In this document: positions 41,285 through 49,988 of the stretch, piece by piece
Layout: every line of letters begins with the position of its first letter
Numbering within the stretch: position 1 is the stretch's first letter
NCBI GenBank assembly: GCA_020637165.1
Contig: JACJWN010000006.1
Coordinates: forward strand, 1 to 64,000
Reading direction: 5' to 3'
Length of the DNA stretch: 64,000 nt
Source: Mycolicibacterium sp.
GTDB lineage: Bacteria > Actinomycetota > Actinomycetes > Mycobacteriales > Mycobacteriaceae
The notes under the pieces: generated by a model
The model's database searches: none
Told to the model about the DNA's origin: nothing
What the model saw: only the letters and a program-made list of their open reading frames with translations
Made by a program: the position numbers and the translations under genes

Positions 41285-43024
41285 TCAGGCCGAGTACACC
41301 TCGTCGCCGTCCAGATACGTTGCCAGGACGGGGATGTCGCGCACGGCGTCGGGATCGTCCTGATGAGCCAGCGGATCTCCGCCGAGCAGGACGAAGTCCG
41401 CGGCCTTACCCGCGGCCAGCGAACCGACGAGCCCGTCGGCGTGGCACATCCACGCCGCGTCGATGGTGCTGCCTCGCAATGCCTGGGAAACGGACACCCG
41501 CTCGCCAGAATTGAGCACCTCGCCGCCGTCGGCCATCGTGCGGGCGGCGGCGGTCGCGACGTAATTGAGCGGCGCTATCGGCGAGACCGAGAAGTCGCAG
41601 TGGAAGCTGGCCCGCAGTCCAGCGGCGGCCACCGAGGCGCACCGGTCGAGAAGTTGGGCCCGATCGGCGCCGAGAATCTCATCACGCATGACCCTGCCCC
41701 ACAGTCGCACGTGGTTCATCAGGAAACTCGGGGTCACCCCCAGGGCGGCCATCGCGGCGATGTGCTCGTCGTGCAACAACGAGCAGTGCTCGATGCGGTG
41801 CCGCTTCGCCGGATCCCAGGACGGCAGCTTCGCGGTGGCCGCGAAGGCGTCCATCACCATGTCCAGGGCGGCGTCGCCGTTGGCATGGCACATGATGGGC
41901 CATTGCGCCGCAACGGTTTTGGCGAAGTTATCCGCCAGTTGCTCGGGGGTGAAATTGGCCACGCCCCGGGAATCCCGGCCCAGGTAGTTCTCCCGCATGT
42001 AACCGGTGTAACCCTGGTTGGATCCGTCGGAGACCCACTTGACGGTCTGGGAACGCAGCCGGTCGTCGCCGGAGCCGGGCACGATTCCCGCGGCGATGAA
42101 GTCCTGCAAGTTCTCCCCCCACAGCGACATCGAGCCGCGCACCGCGAAGCCCTGCTGGGCGAACGCGTGGTGCAGGAGATCGACCTCTTTGACACCCGCC
42201 ACCGCCCCGGTGGCCGCCTCGTGGACGTAGGTCACCCCAGCCTTGGCGGCCATTGCGGCGATACCGGTGACGGCCTTAGTGATCACCTCGGGTGTCAGGG
42301 CCGGCAGCACCTTCATGAACGGGATCATCGCCCCGGCCTCGGAGATGACGCCGGTGAGTTTGCCGTCGCGGATGCCGTAGTCGCCTCCCGGCGGATTGGG
42401 TGTCGTCGTGGTGACCCCGGCCGCCGCATAGGCCGCGGAGTTGACGTAGAAAAAGTGCTGGGAGGCATTCATCACCACGACCGGCACCTCGGTGGAGACC
42501 CCGTCGAGCAGGTCGGCGGTCAGGTCGGGCTGGCCGGGCAACAGGCTGGGATCGAAGAGCTGTCCGACAATCGCCTGCCCGCGAGGGGCCTTGGCCGCAG
42601 CCGCCTTCAGCACGGCCAGCACCTCATCCAGGCTCTTGTTGGCATACGGCGAGCAGTCCACACCGTCGAACACCAGGGCCGAGGTCACCAGGTGCAGATG
42701 CGGCTCGACGAAGCCCGGCATAATCGTGCCGGAGCCGTGGTCAAGCATCTTCGTGCCGGGGCCGACAAAGCTCTCCAGCTCCGCACGCGAACCGACGGCC
42801 AGGATGCGCCCGCCCGCGATCGCCATCGCCTCCGGCCGGGCCAACCCGCCGGGTTCCATGGTGATCAACGACCCGGCCACCAGAAGTTCCGCGGTGGAGC
42901 CCTCACCATGCCGGTGTGGGCGCGCCGTACGCTCCGCGGCGGTGAGGCCGGTCAACGACACCCGTGCCGCGTTGGCTGGGTGCGGTGCGCAACAACCCGC
43001 ACTGGAACGGTGGTGGTCGGTCAT
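41285..43024 (-). CDS. Amidohydrolase, YtcJ-like
   Basis: The 579-residue metal-dependent amidohydrolase has an N-terminal beta-sandwich strand (ELLVAGSLITMEPGG), the metal HxH motif (FVEPHLHLV), a barrel with MCHANGDAALDMVMDAF and RIEHCSLLHDEHIAAM, the metal Asp region HCDFSVSPIAPL, and C-terminal KAADFVLLGGDPL. This matches the amidohydrolase-3/YtcJ group, whose substrates are amides or carbamates and mostly unknown. The first 40 residues, with His and Cys (HHRSSAGCCAPHPANAA), are an unusual extension. It heads a likely three-gene unit with DUF2784 and the exchanger. Confidence 0.85.
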   Translation of the reverse strand: MTDHHRSSAGCCAPHPANAARVSLTGLTAAERTARPHRHGEGSTAELLVAGSLITMEPGGLARPEAMAIAGGRILAVGSRAELESFVGPGTKMLDHGSGTIMPGFVEPHLHLVTSALVFDGVDCSPYANKSLDEVLAVLKAAAAKAPRGQAIVGQLFDPSLLPGQPDLTADLLDGVSTEVPVVVMNASQHFFYVNSAAYAAAGVTTTTPNPPGGDYGIRDGKLTGVISEAGAMIPFMKVLPALTPEVITKAVTGIAAMAAKAGVTYVHEAATGAVAGVKEVDLLHHAFAQQGFAVRGSMSLWGENLQDFIAAGIVPGSGDDRLRSQTVKWVSDGSNQGYTGYMRENYLGRDSRGVANFTPEQLADNFAKTVAAQWPIMCHANGDAALDMVMDAFAATAKLPSWDPAKRHRIEHCSLLHDEHIAAMAALGVTPSFLMNHVRLWGRVMRDEILGADRAQLLDRCASVAAAGLRASFHCDFSVSPIAPLNYVATAAARTMADGGEVLNSGERVSVSQALRGSTIDAAWMCHADGLVGSLAAGKAADFVLLGGDPLAHQDDPDAVRDIPVLATYLDGDEVYSA

Positions 43025-43170
43025 CAGGGCCTTTCGTCAGGACTCCGCGGGGGCTCATGCTGCCCGGCACCCAACCAGCGATCGGGAAGGTCCTCATGCG
43101 GAGTGCCGAAGACAGTTTCGCCGCACCGGTTTAACATTGCCCCATCACCATAATCCCGCCCCAGAAACAG

Positions 43171-43998
43171 ATGACGGGGATGCTGGGCCACCCGGTGGCC
43201 GAGAACCCGATTGACCGCATGTTCGACGCGGTCTACGCGCACTACGGACTCCCGTGGCAGTTCTGGAAATCCGATGTCGCCGACGAGCGGGATCTGGCCC
43301 TGGCGGTGGCGGCGCTTCGGCCACTGGGCTATCGCGGAGTGGGTATCACCGTCCCCTACAAGGTCGCGGTGATCCCGATGCTCGACGAGGTCGACGACGA
43401 CGTGCGAGCGATCGGCGCCGCCAACTACCTGACCATCGAGCAGGGCCGCCTCATCGGTCACAACAACGACGGCAAGGGCGTGGTCGCCGCCATCGAGAAG
43501 GTGACTGCCCTGCGCGGACAGCGGGTGGTGATGCTCGGCGCCGGCGGAGCCGGCCGCGCCATGGCAATGGAAATCGCCTGGGCCGGCGCCGAACATCTGA
43601 CACTGGTGACGCGCCGCGAGTCGCAGGGAACCGAGGTGGCCCGGCGCGTCGGCCAGGCCGCGGGAGTCCCCTGCCAGTGGCAGCACTGGGAACATCCGAT
43701 GCGGGTGCCCGAGGGCACCACACTGCTGATGAACGCCACCCATCTCGGGTGCGCGCCGGAGCTCGAACCGGTTCCAGTGCAATGGGATTCGGTCGATCCG
43801 GCGTGTTTCGTAGTGGATGTGATCACCAATCCCCGCATCACTCCGTTCCTCGCTATCGCCCGTGATCGCGGCTGCCGCGTTGTCGACGGCGTGGAGATGC
43901 TGGTGCAGTTGGCGATGCAGATCTTCGAGCGCTGGACCGGGGTCGTCCCCGATGAGGCGGTGTTCCAGGCCGCGGTCGCCGACGCACTCGGCGAGTGA
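43171..43998 (+). CDS. Shikimate-dehydrogenase-like NAD(P)-dependent enzyme (AroE family)
   Basis: The 275-residue AroE-fold protein keeps the catalytic Lys64 (GITVPYK), Asp100 (GHNNDGKG), the nucleotide loop GAGGAGRAM and the C-terminal VDGVEMLVQLAM. It lacks the substrate-binding Ser-x-Ser that follows GHPVAHS in true AroE; here the sequence is GHPVAENPIDRMF. It therefore probably acts on something other than shikimate. ATG 43171 is the first start codon after an in-frame stop at 43132. The amidohydrolase gene diverges from it. Confidence 0.82.
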   Translation: MTGMLGHPVAENPIDRMFDAVYAHYGLPWQFWKSDVADERDLALAVAALRPLGYRGVGITVPYKVAVIPMLDEVDDDVRAIGAANYLTIEQGRLIGHNNDGKGVVAAIEKVTALRGQRVVMLGAGGAGRAMAMEIAWAGAEHLTLVTRRESQGTEVARRVGQAAGVPCQWQHWEHPMRVPEGTTLLMNATHLGCAPELEPVPVQWDSVDPACFVVDVITNPRITPFLAIARDRGCRVVDGVEMLVQLAMQIFERWTGVVPDEAVFQAAVADALGE

Positions 43999-44091
43999 GA
44001 ACCCGGCACGACTCTGTTGGGGACTCAGGATGTATCACCAGGAATAGCATTCCTATTGCGACGTTCGTATCCGTTGGGAGAGGAGTCGGCC

Positions 44092-44427
44092 ATGAGCTTC
44101 AGGCAGAGCGCCACGACGGCCTTGCTGGCCGCGATACCCGCACTGGCTGTCTCAGTCTCGGTGGCACCGCCGGCCGGGGCGGATTGCGTGAACGCCGGCG
44201 CCGCGACGGTGTGTGCCCAGGGCGAAGTCACCGGCGGCGGACCGACCGCACCGAAAGCCGGTCCGGTCTACCCCTATCCGTGTGAGTACGACTGGTACTG
44301 CGACGGCGGCGGTCTCAGCATCGTCCTCGACCCCGGTCGATCGGATGGTGGCGGCATCGGGATCGGCGGTGGCGGAATCGGCGGCGGCGCAGGCCCTGGC
44401 GGGGGCGGCGGCATCAGGCCCCGATGA
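44092..44427 (+). CDS. Secreted Gly-rich small protein
   Basis: The 111-residue product starts at ATG 44092, after GGGAGAGGAG. The signal peptide ends APPAGA-DC. The mature part has four Cys (DCVNAGAATVCAQGE, YPCEYDWYCDGGG) and a Gly tail of about 30 residues (GGGIGIGGGGIGGGAGPGGG). This Cys plus Gly-tail design recurs in exported mycobacterial proteins. Function unknown. It is 60 bases upstream of the hemophore-like gene on the same strand. Confidence 0.75.
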   Translation: MSFRQSATTALLAAIPALAVSVSVAPPAGADCVNAGAATVCAQGEVTGGGPTAPKAGPVYPYPCEYDWYCDGGGLSIVLDPGRSDGGGIGIGGGGIGGGAGPGGGGGIRPR

Positions 44428-44487
44428 CAACAACGCACTGAAGTCTGCTCCGACAACGCAGTTGAACCGTCCGACAAGGAAGCCAGC

Positions 44488-44817
44488 ATGATGAGGAAAC
44501 TTCTTGGCAGCGTGACTCTGGCCGGAGCGGTGCTCGTCGCCTCGAGTCCGACCTCCTGGGCCGAGCCCGAACCGTCCGCACCGCCGAACTGCACCTCAGC
44601 CGACCTGTCCGGGGTGATGGCGGGTGTCGCTGCGGCCACATCGGCGTACCTGTTCACCCATCCCGAGGTCAACGATTTCTTCACGTCCCTGAAGGGCCTG
44701 CCCAAGGAACAGATGCGTGAGCAGGCGGCGGCCTACCTCGACACCCGGCCGCAGATTCGAGACGAGCTTCGCGGCATCCGTCAGCCTGCCGTCGATTTCC
44801 GGAATCGTTGCGGATAG
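44488..44817 (+). CDS. Hemophore-family haem-binding secreted protein
   Basis: The 109-residue product has a signal peptide (1-25, ending SSPTSWA-EP). The mature helical domain runs from NCTSADLSGVMAGVAAATSA to RNRCG, with one Cys near each end forming the likely disulfide. The pattern (CTSADLSGVMAGVA...YLFTHPEVNDFF...QAAAYLDTRPQI) matches the mycobacterial Rv0203-type hemophore domain, which binds haem outside the cell. No MmpL3- or haem-uptake genes are adjacent. Confidence 0.85.
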   Translation: MMRKLLGSVTLAGAVLVASSPTSWAEPEPSAPPNCTSADLSGVMAGVAAATSAYLFTHPEVNDFFTSLKGLPKEQMREQAAAYLDTRPQIRDELRGIRQPAVDFRNRCG

Positions 44818-44829
44818 CTCGCTGAAGCG

Positions 44830-46203
44830 TCAGTACTTCGACAGGCTGCGCTCGCGCAGGCTGTCATAGATGGGCGGGGAGCCGACCAGGTAGGCGACCA
44901 GCACCGCCGAGGCGGTGGCGGCCAGTATCGGGACGATCGCGGCCGTCGAGGCGGTCATCTCCAGAACCAGAACCATGCCGGTCATCGGTGCCCGCACACT
45001 GGCGCCGAAGAACGACGCCATCCCGACTACGGCCATCGGAACCGCGAGGAACCCGATGTCCCCCGGCCACACCAGAGACACCACCTCGATGAAGAAGATC
45101 CCCCACAGTGCGCCGACGGCCAGCATCGGCGCGAACAGTCCGCCCACCACCGGGGCGGAGTAGGACAGCGGCCCGGCCACGAAACGAAGCAGCAGGTAAC
45201 CGACAATCACCGACAGCAGGAACTTCTCACCGATCAGGATCGCCTCGGTCAACTCCTCCCCACCGCCCACCGCCCGCGGGTAGATGTACATCACCAGCCC
45301 GATGATGGCGCCGATCAGGGCCGCCTTGGCAGCACTGGGAATCCGGTGCACCGAGGCCACATGATCGAGGAACAGCAACACCAGACGGTTGTACCCGGCA
45401 CCCAGGACCCCGGTCAGCAGGCCGAACACGACGAAAAGGGGCAGCCACACGAGTTCGGGCTCCACGACGCCCGGTTCCAATTGGAACTCCGAATGGTCGC
45501 CCAGGACGAGGCGGGAGCAGCCGACGGCCACCGATGCGGCGAACACCGTCGCCAGCACGGTCTTGACCCGGAACGACCGGGTCACCTCCTCGAGGGTGAA
45601 CAAGGTGCCACCGATCGGCGCGTTGAACGCGACGGCCAGTCCCGCCCCGCCCAGCGCGGTCTGCATCATCCTGACCTCGTGGTCGGGCAGTCGGGCGTTG
45701 CGGGCCGCCTGGGCGCCGATCGCCGCGCCCATGTGAACCGTCGGTCCTTCCCTACCCAGAACCAGGCCCGATCCGATGGCCAGCACCCCGCCGAGGAACT
45801 TCGCCGGGAGCAGTCGGATCTTCGGCGGTGGGGCTTGTCCCCGGTAGACCGCCTCGACGTGCTGAATACCGCTGCCGGAGGCCAGCGGTTCCCAGCGCAC
45901 CACCAGAGCGGCCAGGGAGGCGCCGAGCGCGGCCACGGCCACCGGGGCGAGCCAGCCCGGACCCGGGAGTTGATGCGCCCATTCGACGAGTTGCAGGCGC
46001 AACCGGTCGGATGCCTCCAGCAGCCAGCGGAAGACGCCGCCGACGAACCCCATGATCGCCCCGGCAACCGTTGCGGTCACGCAGATCAGGACCGCCCCGC
46101 GCATGGAGTCGTGGGCCTCCGCACCGGCGAGGGAGGGTGATTCCGGCTTTTCGGGGTTCGCCGACCCGTTCGGCACGGCTGCGTTCGGGTCGTCGGACAC
46201 CAT
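44830..46203 (-). CDS. ClC-family chloride channel/antiporter
   Basis: The product is about 457 residues from ATG 46203 (MVSDDPNAAV); an ATG at 46257 would leave only three bases to the divergent gene. ClC selectivity motifs are present: GSGIQHVE, GREGPTVHMGAAIG with the gating Glu, and GGLFAPMLAVGALWG. Some 10-12 hydrophobic helices cover the rest. The usual GSGIPE is GSGIQH here. It carries chloride, probably coupled to protons, and may aid acid resistance; that role is general family knowledge. Confidence 0.88.
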   Translation of the reverse strand: MVSDDPNAAVPNGSANPEKPESPSLAGAEAHDSMRGAVLICVTATVAGAIMGFVGGVFRWLLEASDRLRLQLVEWAHQLPGPGWLAPVAVAALGASLAALVVRWEPLASGSGIQHVEAVYRGQAPPPKIRLLPAKFLGGVLAIGSGLVLGREGPTVHMGAAIGAQAARNARLPDHEVRMMQTALGGAGLAVAFNAPIGGTLFTLEEVTRSFRVKTVLATVFAASVAVGCSRLVLGDHSEFQLEPGVVEPELVWLPLFVVFGLLTGVLGAGYNRLVLLFLDHVASVHRIPSAAKAALIGAIIGLVMYIYPRAVGGGEELTEAILIGEKFLLSVIVGYLLLRFVAGPLSYSAPVVGGLFAPMLAVGALWGIFFIEVVSLVWPGDIGFLAVPMAVVGMASFFGASVRAPMTGMVLVLEMTASTAAIVPILAATASAVLVAYLVGSPPIYDSLRERSLSKY

Positions 46204-46260
46204 CGCATCGTAGGTGTTCACATGGCGCAGTGGGCTGACCCGGTGCGAAGATGCCATTCG

Positions 46261-47967
46261 ATGGGATCTTTGGGGACCGGGCCGGCGGCGGCCGGAGTCA
46301 GCCGGCGCGCACGCATGGCGCTGCGGCGTCTGTGCAACGCCCTACACCCCGACGTGACCATCGCGCCGGCCCCCGCGGGGGTGATCGCCGAGTGGGATGT
46401 ACCGGTTGCCGTTCGCGACGGAACCATTCTGCGGGTCAACGTTTTTCGGCCGGACGCTGATCAACCGGTGCCGGTCGTCCTCAGCGCGCATCCCTACGGC
46501 AAGGACGGCATCCCGGCCCGCCGCGGCGTCAACGGGCAGTACCGCGCCTTCCCGCAGCCCCATCCGATCCGCTTCTCGGCATGGACCGGCTGGGAGGCTC
46601 CCGATCCCGCGACCTGGGTGGCACGGGGATATGCGGTGATCAACGCCGACCTGCGGGGTGCCGGCACCTCGGGCGGGGTCGGCGAGCTGTTTTCCGGTCA
46701 GGAGCACCTCGACTACCACGACCTCATCGAGTGGGCCGGCACCCAGAAGTGGAGCAGCGGCCGGGTGGGCCTGCTGGGGGTCTCCTATCTCGCGATCAGC
46801 CAGTACGGCGCAGCGGCGACCCATCCACCGCACCTGGCGGCCATCTGCCCGTGGGAGGGCTTCAGCGACCTCTACCGCGACCTCGCCTACCCCGGCGGTG
46901 TTCGCGAGGACGGCTTCACCGTCATGTGGAGCGTGCTGACCGACCGCATGACCCGGATGACCCAAAAGCTTCGCCCGCAGTTGGTCGCCCGGCCCGAACG
47001 CGACGACTGGTACGACGCCCACACCCCGGTGCTGGAACGCATCGAGGTCCCGATGCTGTTGTGCGGCAGCTTCTCCGACCACAACCTGCATACCCGGGGA
47101 TCCTTCGAGGCCTTCCGCCGGGCCGCGTCTCGGCAACGCTGGCTCTACACCCATCGCGACGGCAAGTGGACCCACTTCTACTCACCCGACGCCGTCGCCG
47201 CCCAGGGCGCATTCTTCGACCACTTCCTCAAGGGTGCGAACAACGGTTGGGACCGCACCGCACCGGTGCGGGTGGCCATCCACGATGAAGGCCCCGACCC
47301 GGTGGCCGTGGTCGGCGAACCCGACTGGCCGCCGCCGGACCTGGACTGGACCACCTTGTACGTCGACCCGCGCGGCGGCGCGCTGAGCGAGGAGCCTGTC
47401 GCCGTGCCCGGCCAGAGCTCGTTCGACCTGCGGTCCGGCGTGCTGACGATGACCTGGCGCGCGCCGCGGGACTGCGACGTCATCGGGCACGGCGCGCTGC
47501 GGCTGTGGGTCGGCCTGGAGGGCACCGACGACGCGCACCTGTTCGTCGGGCTGCGCAAGTTCCGCGGTGAACGCGAGTGCGTGTTCGAGGGCTCCTACGG
47601 GTTCGGGTTCGACATGGTCACCCGTGGCTGGCAGCGAGTGGCGCACCGGGAACTCGACCCGGAGTTGAGCTCCCCGTGGCAACCGGTGCACACCCATCGC
47701 CGTGCCGAACCCGTCACGCCCGACGAGATCGTCGCGGTCGACATCGCCCTTCGTCCGCATGCCACCCGCCTGCGGGCCGGAGACGTCCTCCGCCTGGACA
47801 TCCGGGGCACCTGGCATTTCCCCCGCAACCCGCTCACCGGTCAGTTCCCGGCCGGCTACCGGCGCAGCCCGGCCGGCCGGTGCGTCATCCACGCCGGTGG
47901 CCGGTTCGACTCCGGACTGCTACTGGGCATGAGGGAATCCCGCGACGGGCCGACCTGGCAGGTCTAA
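46261..47967 (+). CDS. CocE/NonD-family alpha/beta hydrolase (X-Pro peptidase type)
   Basis: The product is about 568 residues from ATG 46261. The alpha/beta hydrolase core carries LLGVSYLAISQYGAA, with Ser175 in the GxSYxA elbow, and a late His in KWTHFYSPDA. A C-terminal jelly roll of the X-Pro dipeptidyl-peptidase type follows (DCDVIGHGALRLWVGLEGTD). Relatives hydrolyse esters, amides or acyl groups. There is no signal peptide. It is divergent from the ClC gene and its stop overlaps the convergent SpoIIAA-like gene. Confidence 0.87.
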   Translation: MGSLGTGPAAAGVSRRARMALRRLCNALHPDVTIAPAPAGVIAEWDVPVAVRDGTILRVNVFRPDADQPVPVVLSAHPYGKDGIPARRGVNGQYRAFPQPHPIRFSAWTGWEAPDPATWVARGYAVINADLRGAGTSGGVGELFSGQEHLDYHDLIEWAGTQKWSSGRVGLLGVSYLAISQYGAAATHPPHLAAICPWEGFSDLYRDLAYPGGVREDGFTVMWSVLTDRMTRMTQKLRPQLVARPERDDWYDAHTPVLERIEVPMLLCGSFSDHNLHTRGSFEAFRRAASRQRWLYTHRDGKWTHFYSPDAVAAQGAFFDHFLKGANNGWDRTAPVRVAIHDEGPDPVAVVGEPDWPPPDLDWTTLYVDPRGGALSEEPVAVPGQSSFDLRSGVLTMTWRAPRDCDVIGHGALRLWVGLEGTDDAHLFVGLRKFRGERECVFEGSYGFGFDMVTRGWQRVAHRELDPELSSPWQPVHTHRRAEPVTPDEIVAVDIALRPHATRLRAGDVLRLDIRGTWHFPRNPLTGQFPAGYRRSPAGRCVIHAGGRFDSGLLLGMRESRDGPTWQV

Positions 47968-48317
47968 GGGGTGCGCAGCCACTCCCAGGCCGACTCGGCG
48001 GTCGGGAAGTAACGCGCCTCACGCGCGTAGAACGGCGCCGCGATCTTGGCGATCACCTTCTCCCAGTGGTGTTCCCCGACGATGGCCATCTTGGAGATCT
48101 TGGAGTGGAACTCCTTGCCGAAACGTAGGTCGTCCAGCCAGGCGCTGGGCCGCTCGGAGGTGAACCCGGTCAGGTCGCAGAGGATCCGGGCCTCCCCGTT
48201 GTCTGCGACGATCTTCTCCATCTCCGGAACCAGAACGGCGTAGTCCTCCTTGCCGATCGCACCCGAGAACCGGTAGCCGACAATCGAACCTGAACTTTCC
48301 TCCAGTTTGGTGATCAT
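47964..48317 (-). CDS. SpoIIAA/STAS-like protein
   Basis: The 117-residue protein starts at ATG 48317 (MITKLEESSGS); longer upstream frames are proline/serine junk. It shows the SpoIIAA-like fold pattern: GYRFSGAIGKEDYAVLVPEM, RILCDLTGFTS, DLRFGKEFHSKISKMAIVGE and a C-terminal AESAWEWL. It is a small soluble domain, possibly a lipid or nucleotide binder, with no partner gene nearby. Confidence 0.8.
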   Translation of the reverse strand: MITKLEESSGSIVGYRFSGAIGKEDYAVLVPEMEKIVADNGEARILCDLTGFTSERPSAWLDDLRFGKEFHSKISKMAIVGEHHWEKVIAKIAAPFYAREARYFPTAESAWEWLRTP

Positions 48318-48405
48318 GCTTCCAGCCAACCCCATCGGCGACGACGGCGCAAAGATTTGCCGGAGCGGGCGCCCGCCCAACCGATCCAGGGCTATCCGGG
48401 ACGAA

Positions 48406-48588
48406 TCAGGGCTGCTCGAGAAGACGTTCGGGGTGCATACCGTCGACTTGGCCGATGAACGGCGGGGGATGCTGTAGCCCAACGTCTTCTGCCACCGCAG
48501 GATCCACGCCGTCCGCGGCGCCGGCGGTCCTGGGGAAGGTGCCGGCCAGGTCTGGGGCCAGCAAGCGGGCGAACTCGTCAGCGCTCAT
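48406..48588 (-). CDS. Hypothetical 60-residue protein after dhaM
   Basis: ATG 48588 has GGAGAAG five to eleven bases upstream and lies 24 bases after the dhaM stop, on the same strand. The sequence starts MSADEFARLLAPDLAGTFPR and is Pro/Gly/Asp-rich. No family. The good ribosome binding site and operon position support it; the composition is ordinary for random GC-rich frames, so confidence is modest. Confidence 0.4.
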   Translation of the reverse strand: MSADEFARLLAPDLAGTFPRTAGAADGVDPAVAEDVGLQHPPPFIGQVDGMHPERLLEQP

Positions 48589-48612
48589 CGATCTTCTCCG
48601 CGCGGTCAATGA

Positions 48613-49347
48613 TCACCGGAACTCCCGATCGGCCAGGTCCGCGACGCCGCCGAGGACCTCGGGCGCCCGCGGGCCCCACACCCGCAACTCCAGTTCGTCA
48701 CCGCGGCGGGCGTCGAGGGCCATCACATCGGTCAGGCTCGTCGCCGGCACCCAGGCCGAGTTGCGGGTGCGGTTGCGCAATTCGGCGTGAACCCCGTGAG
48801 CAGTGACTTCCTGAACCAACCGGGCTGCCGGACGGACATGAAGTCCGTGTTCGGCGGAGACGGTGACGCCGCCGACGAGAAAGCCTGTGCTGGAATCTGT
48901 TTCGTCGGCGTGGTCGCCGACGGCCACCGACGGAGCCTTGGGCTGCAGCGCGGCAACCTTGGCGGCCAGCGCTTCGGATGCCCTCTCGGCGACGCCGGCG
49001 GCATCGGCTCCCCCGGCGGCGGTGACCGCCGCTACCACGAGCCCCTCGACCAATGGCGCCGGACAGAGCACCACCCGGTCACGCACTTCCTCGTCGAGCA
49101 GTTCCAGCGCCAATTCGGACGACAACACGGCGCTGCCCAGGTCCATCAACACCACCACTCCCCTGCCGTGGTCGGCGGCGGCGATGGCCTCGCTGATCTG
49201 CACGGCGTCGGTGCCGAAGGTGTCCTCGTCGTGTCCGGCGGCGACGGCGATAGGGACGTCGTGGCCGCGAATCATCTCCTGCGCCAGGGCAACCGCAGCG
49301 CGTGCCAGCGGGCGGCTGTGGGAGACGACCACGAGTCCGACACTCAC
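48613..49347 (-). CDS. dhaM: Dihydroxyacetone kinase phosphotransfer subunit DhaM (EIIA-HPr fusion)
   Basis: The 244-residue protein passes phosphate from the PTS to DhaL-bound ADP. The N-terminal mannose-type EIIA domain (1-130) has active His10 in VVVSHSRPLA and MDLGSAVLSSELAL. After a short linker, residues 160-240 are an HPr domain with His170 in AEHGLHVRPAARL. A PEP-dependent enzyme I is not in the window and must come from elsewhere. The gene overlaps dhaL by four bases. Confidence 0.93.
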   Translation of the reverse strand: MSVGLVVVSHSRPLARAAVALAQEMIRGHDVPIAVAAGHDEDTFGTDAVQISEAIAAADHGRGVVVLMDLGSAVLSSELALELLDEEVRDRVVLCPAPLVEGLVVAAVTAAGGADAAGVAERASEALAAKVAALQPKAPSVAVGDHADETDSSTGFLVGGVTVSAEHGLHVRPAARLVQEVTAHGVHAELRNRTRNSAWVPATSLTDVMALDARRGDELELRVWGPRAPEVLGGVADLADREFR

Positions 49348-49988
49348 CTCGTCGGCCCCCGCGCGGCGGTCGCGGCCGCGGCGATCAGCATCGCGGCCGA
49401 CGCCGCACCGGGATCGATGTGCCCGACGCTGCGATCCCCGAGGTAGCTGGCCCTTCCCTTGCGGGCCGGCAGCGGCCCGGTGGCATCGCGTCCCGCCGCG
49501 GCGGCCTCGGCGGCACTGGCCATCGCCTCGGTAAGGCCGGCGCCCTCGGCCAGCGCGGCGTCGAGTGCCGCCGAGGCCGGGCCAAGCGCGTCGAGCATCG
49601 TCTTGTCACCCAACTCGGCCCGACCACGCTGGGCCAGGCCCGCCACCCCGGCTCGCAGCGCCGACGCGAACGTCGCTGCGTCCACCGGACCTTCGGCGCC
49701 GAGTTGGGCGGCCATCCGGAGGAACAACGTCCCGTACAGCGGGCCGCTCGCGCCGCCGACCGAACCGATCAGCACCGTGGCCAGCTGCTTGCACGCCTGT
49801 CCGGGGGTCTGCGGGGCCGATTCCTCGAGTGCCGCCACGGCGGCTGCCATACCGCGCTGCATGTTGACACCGTGGTCGGCGTCGCCGATCGCAGCGTCCA
49901 GTTCGGTGAGATACGACGCGTTCCGTTCGATCAGTCGGGCGAATTCACCGATCCAGGCCACGACCAGATCCGCATCGACGCACTCCAC
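49344..49988 (-). CDS. dhaL: Dihydroxyacetone kinase ADP-binding subunit DhaL
   Basis: The 214-residue subunit holds the ADP cofactor phosphorylated by DhaM and hands phosphate to substrate on DhaK. Motifs are LDAAIGDADHGVNMQRG (metal-binding Asp and His), GSVGGASGPLYGTLFLRM (nucleotide loop), DKTMLDALGPA and GRASYLGDRSVGHIDPGA. Its GTG start directly follows the dhaK stop, and its end overlaps dhaM by four bases. Confidence 0.94.
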   Translation of the reverse strand: MECVDADLVVAWIGEFARLIERNASYLTELDAAIGDADHGVNMQRGMAAAVAALEESAPQTPGQACKQLATVLIGSVGGASGPLYGTLFLRMAAQLGAEGPVDAATFASALRAGVAGLAQRGRAELGDKTMLDALGPASAALDAALAEGAGLTEAMASAAEAAAAGRDATGPLPARKGRASYLGDRSVGHIDPGAASAAMLIAAAATAARGPTR

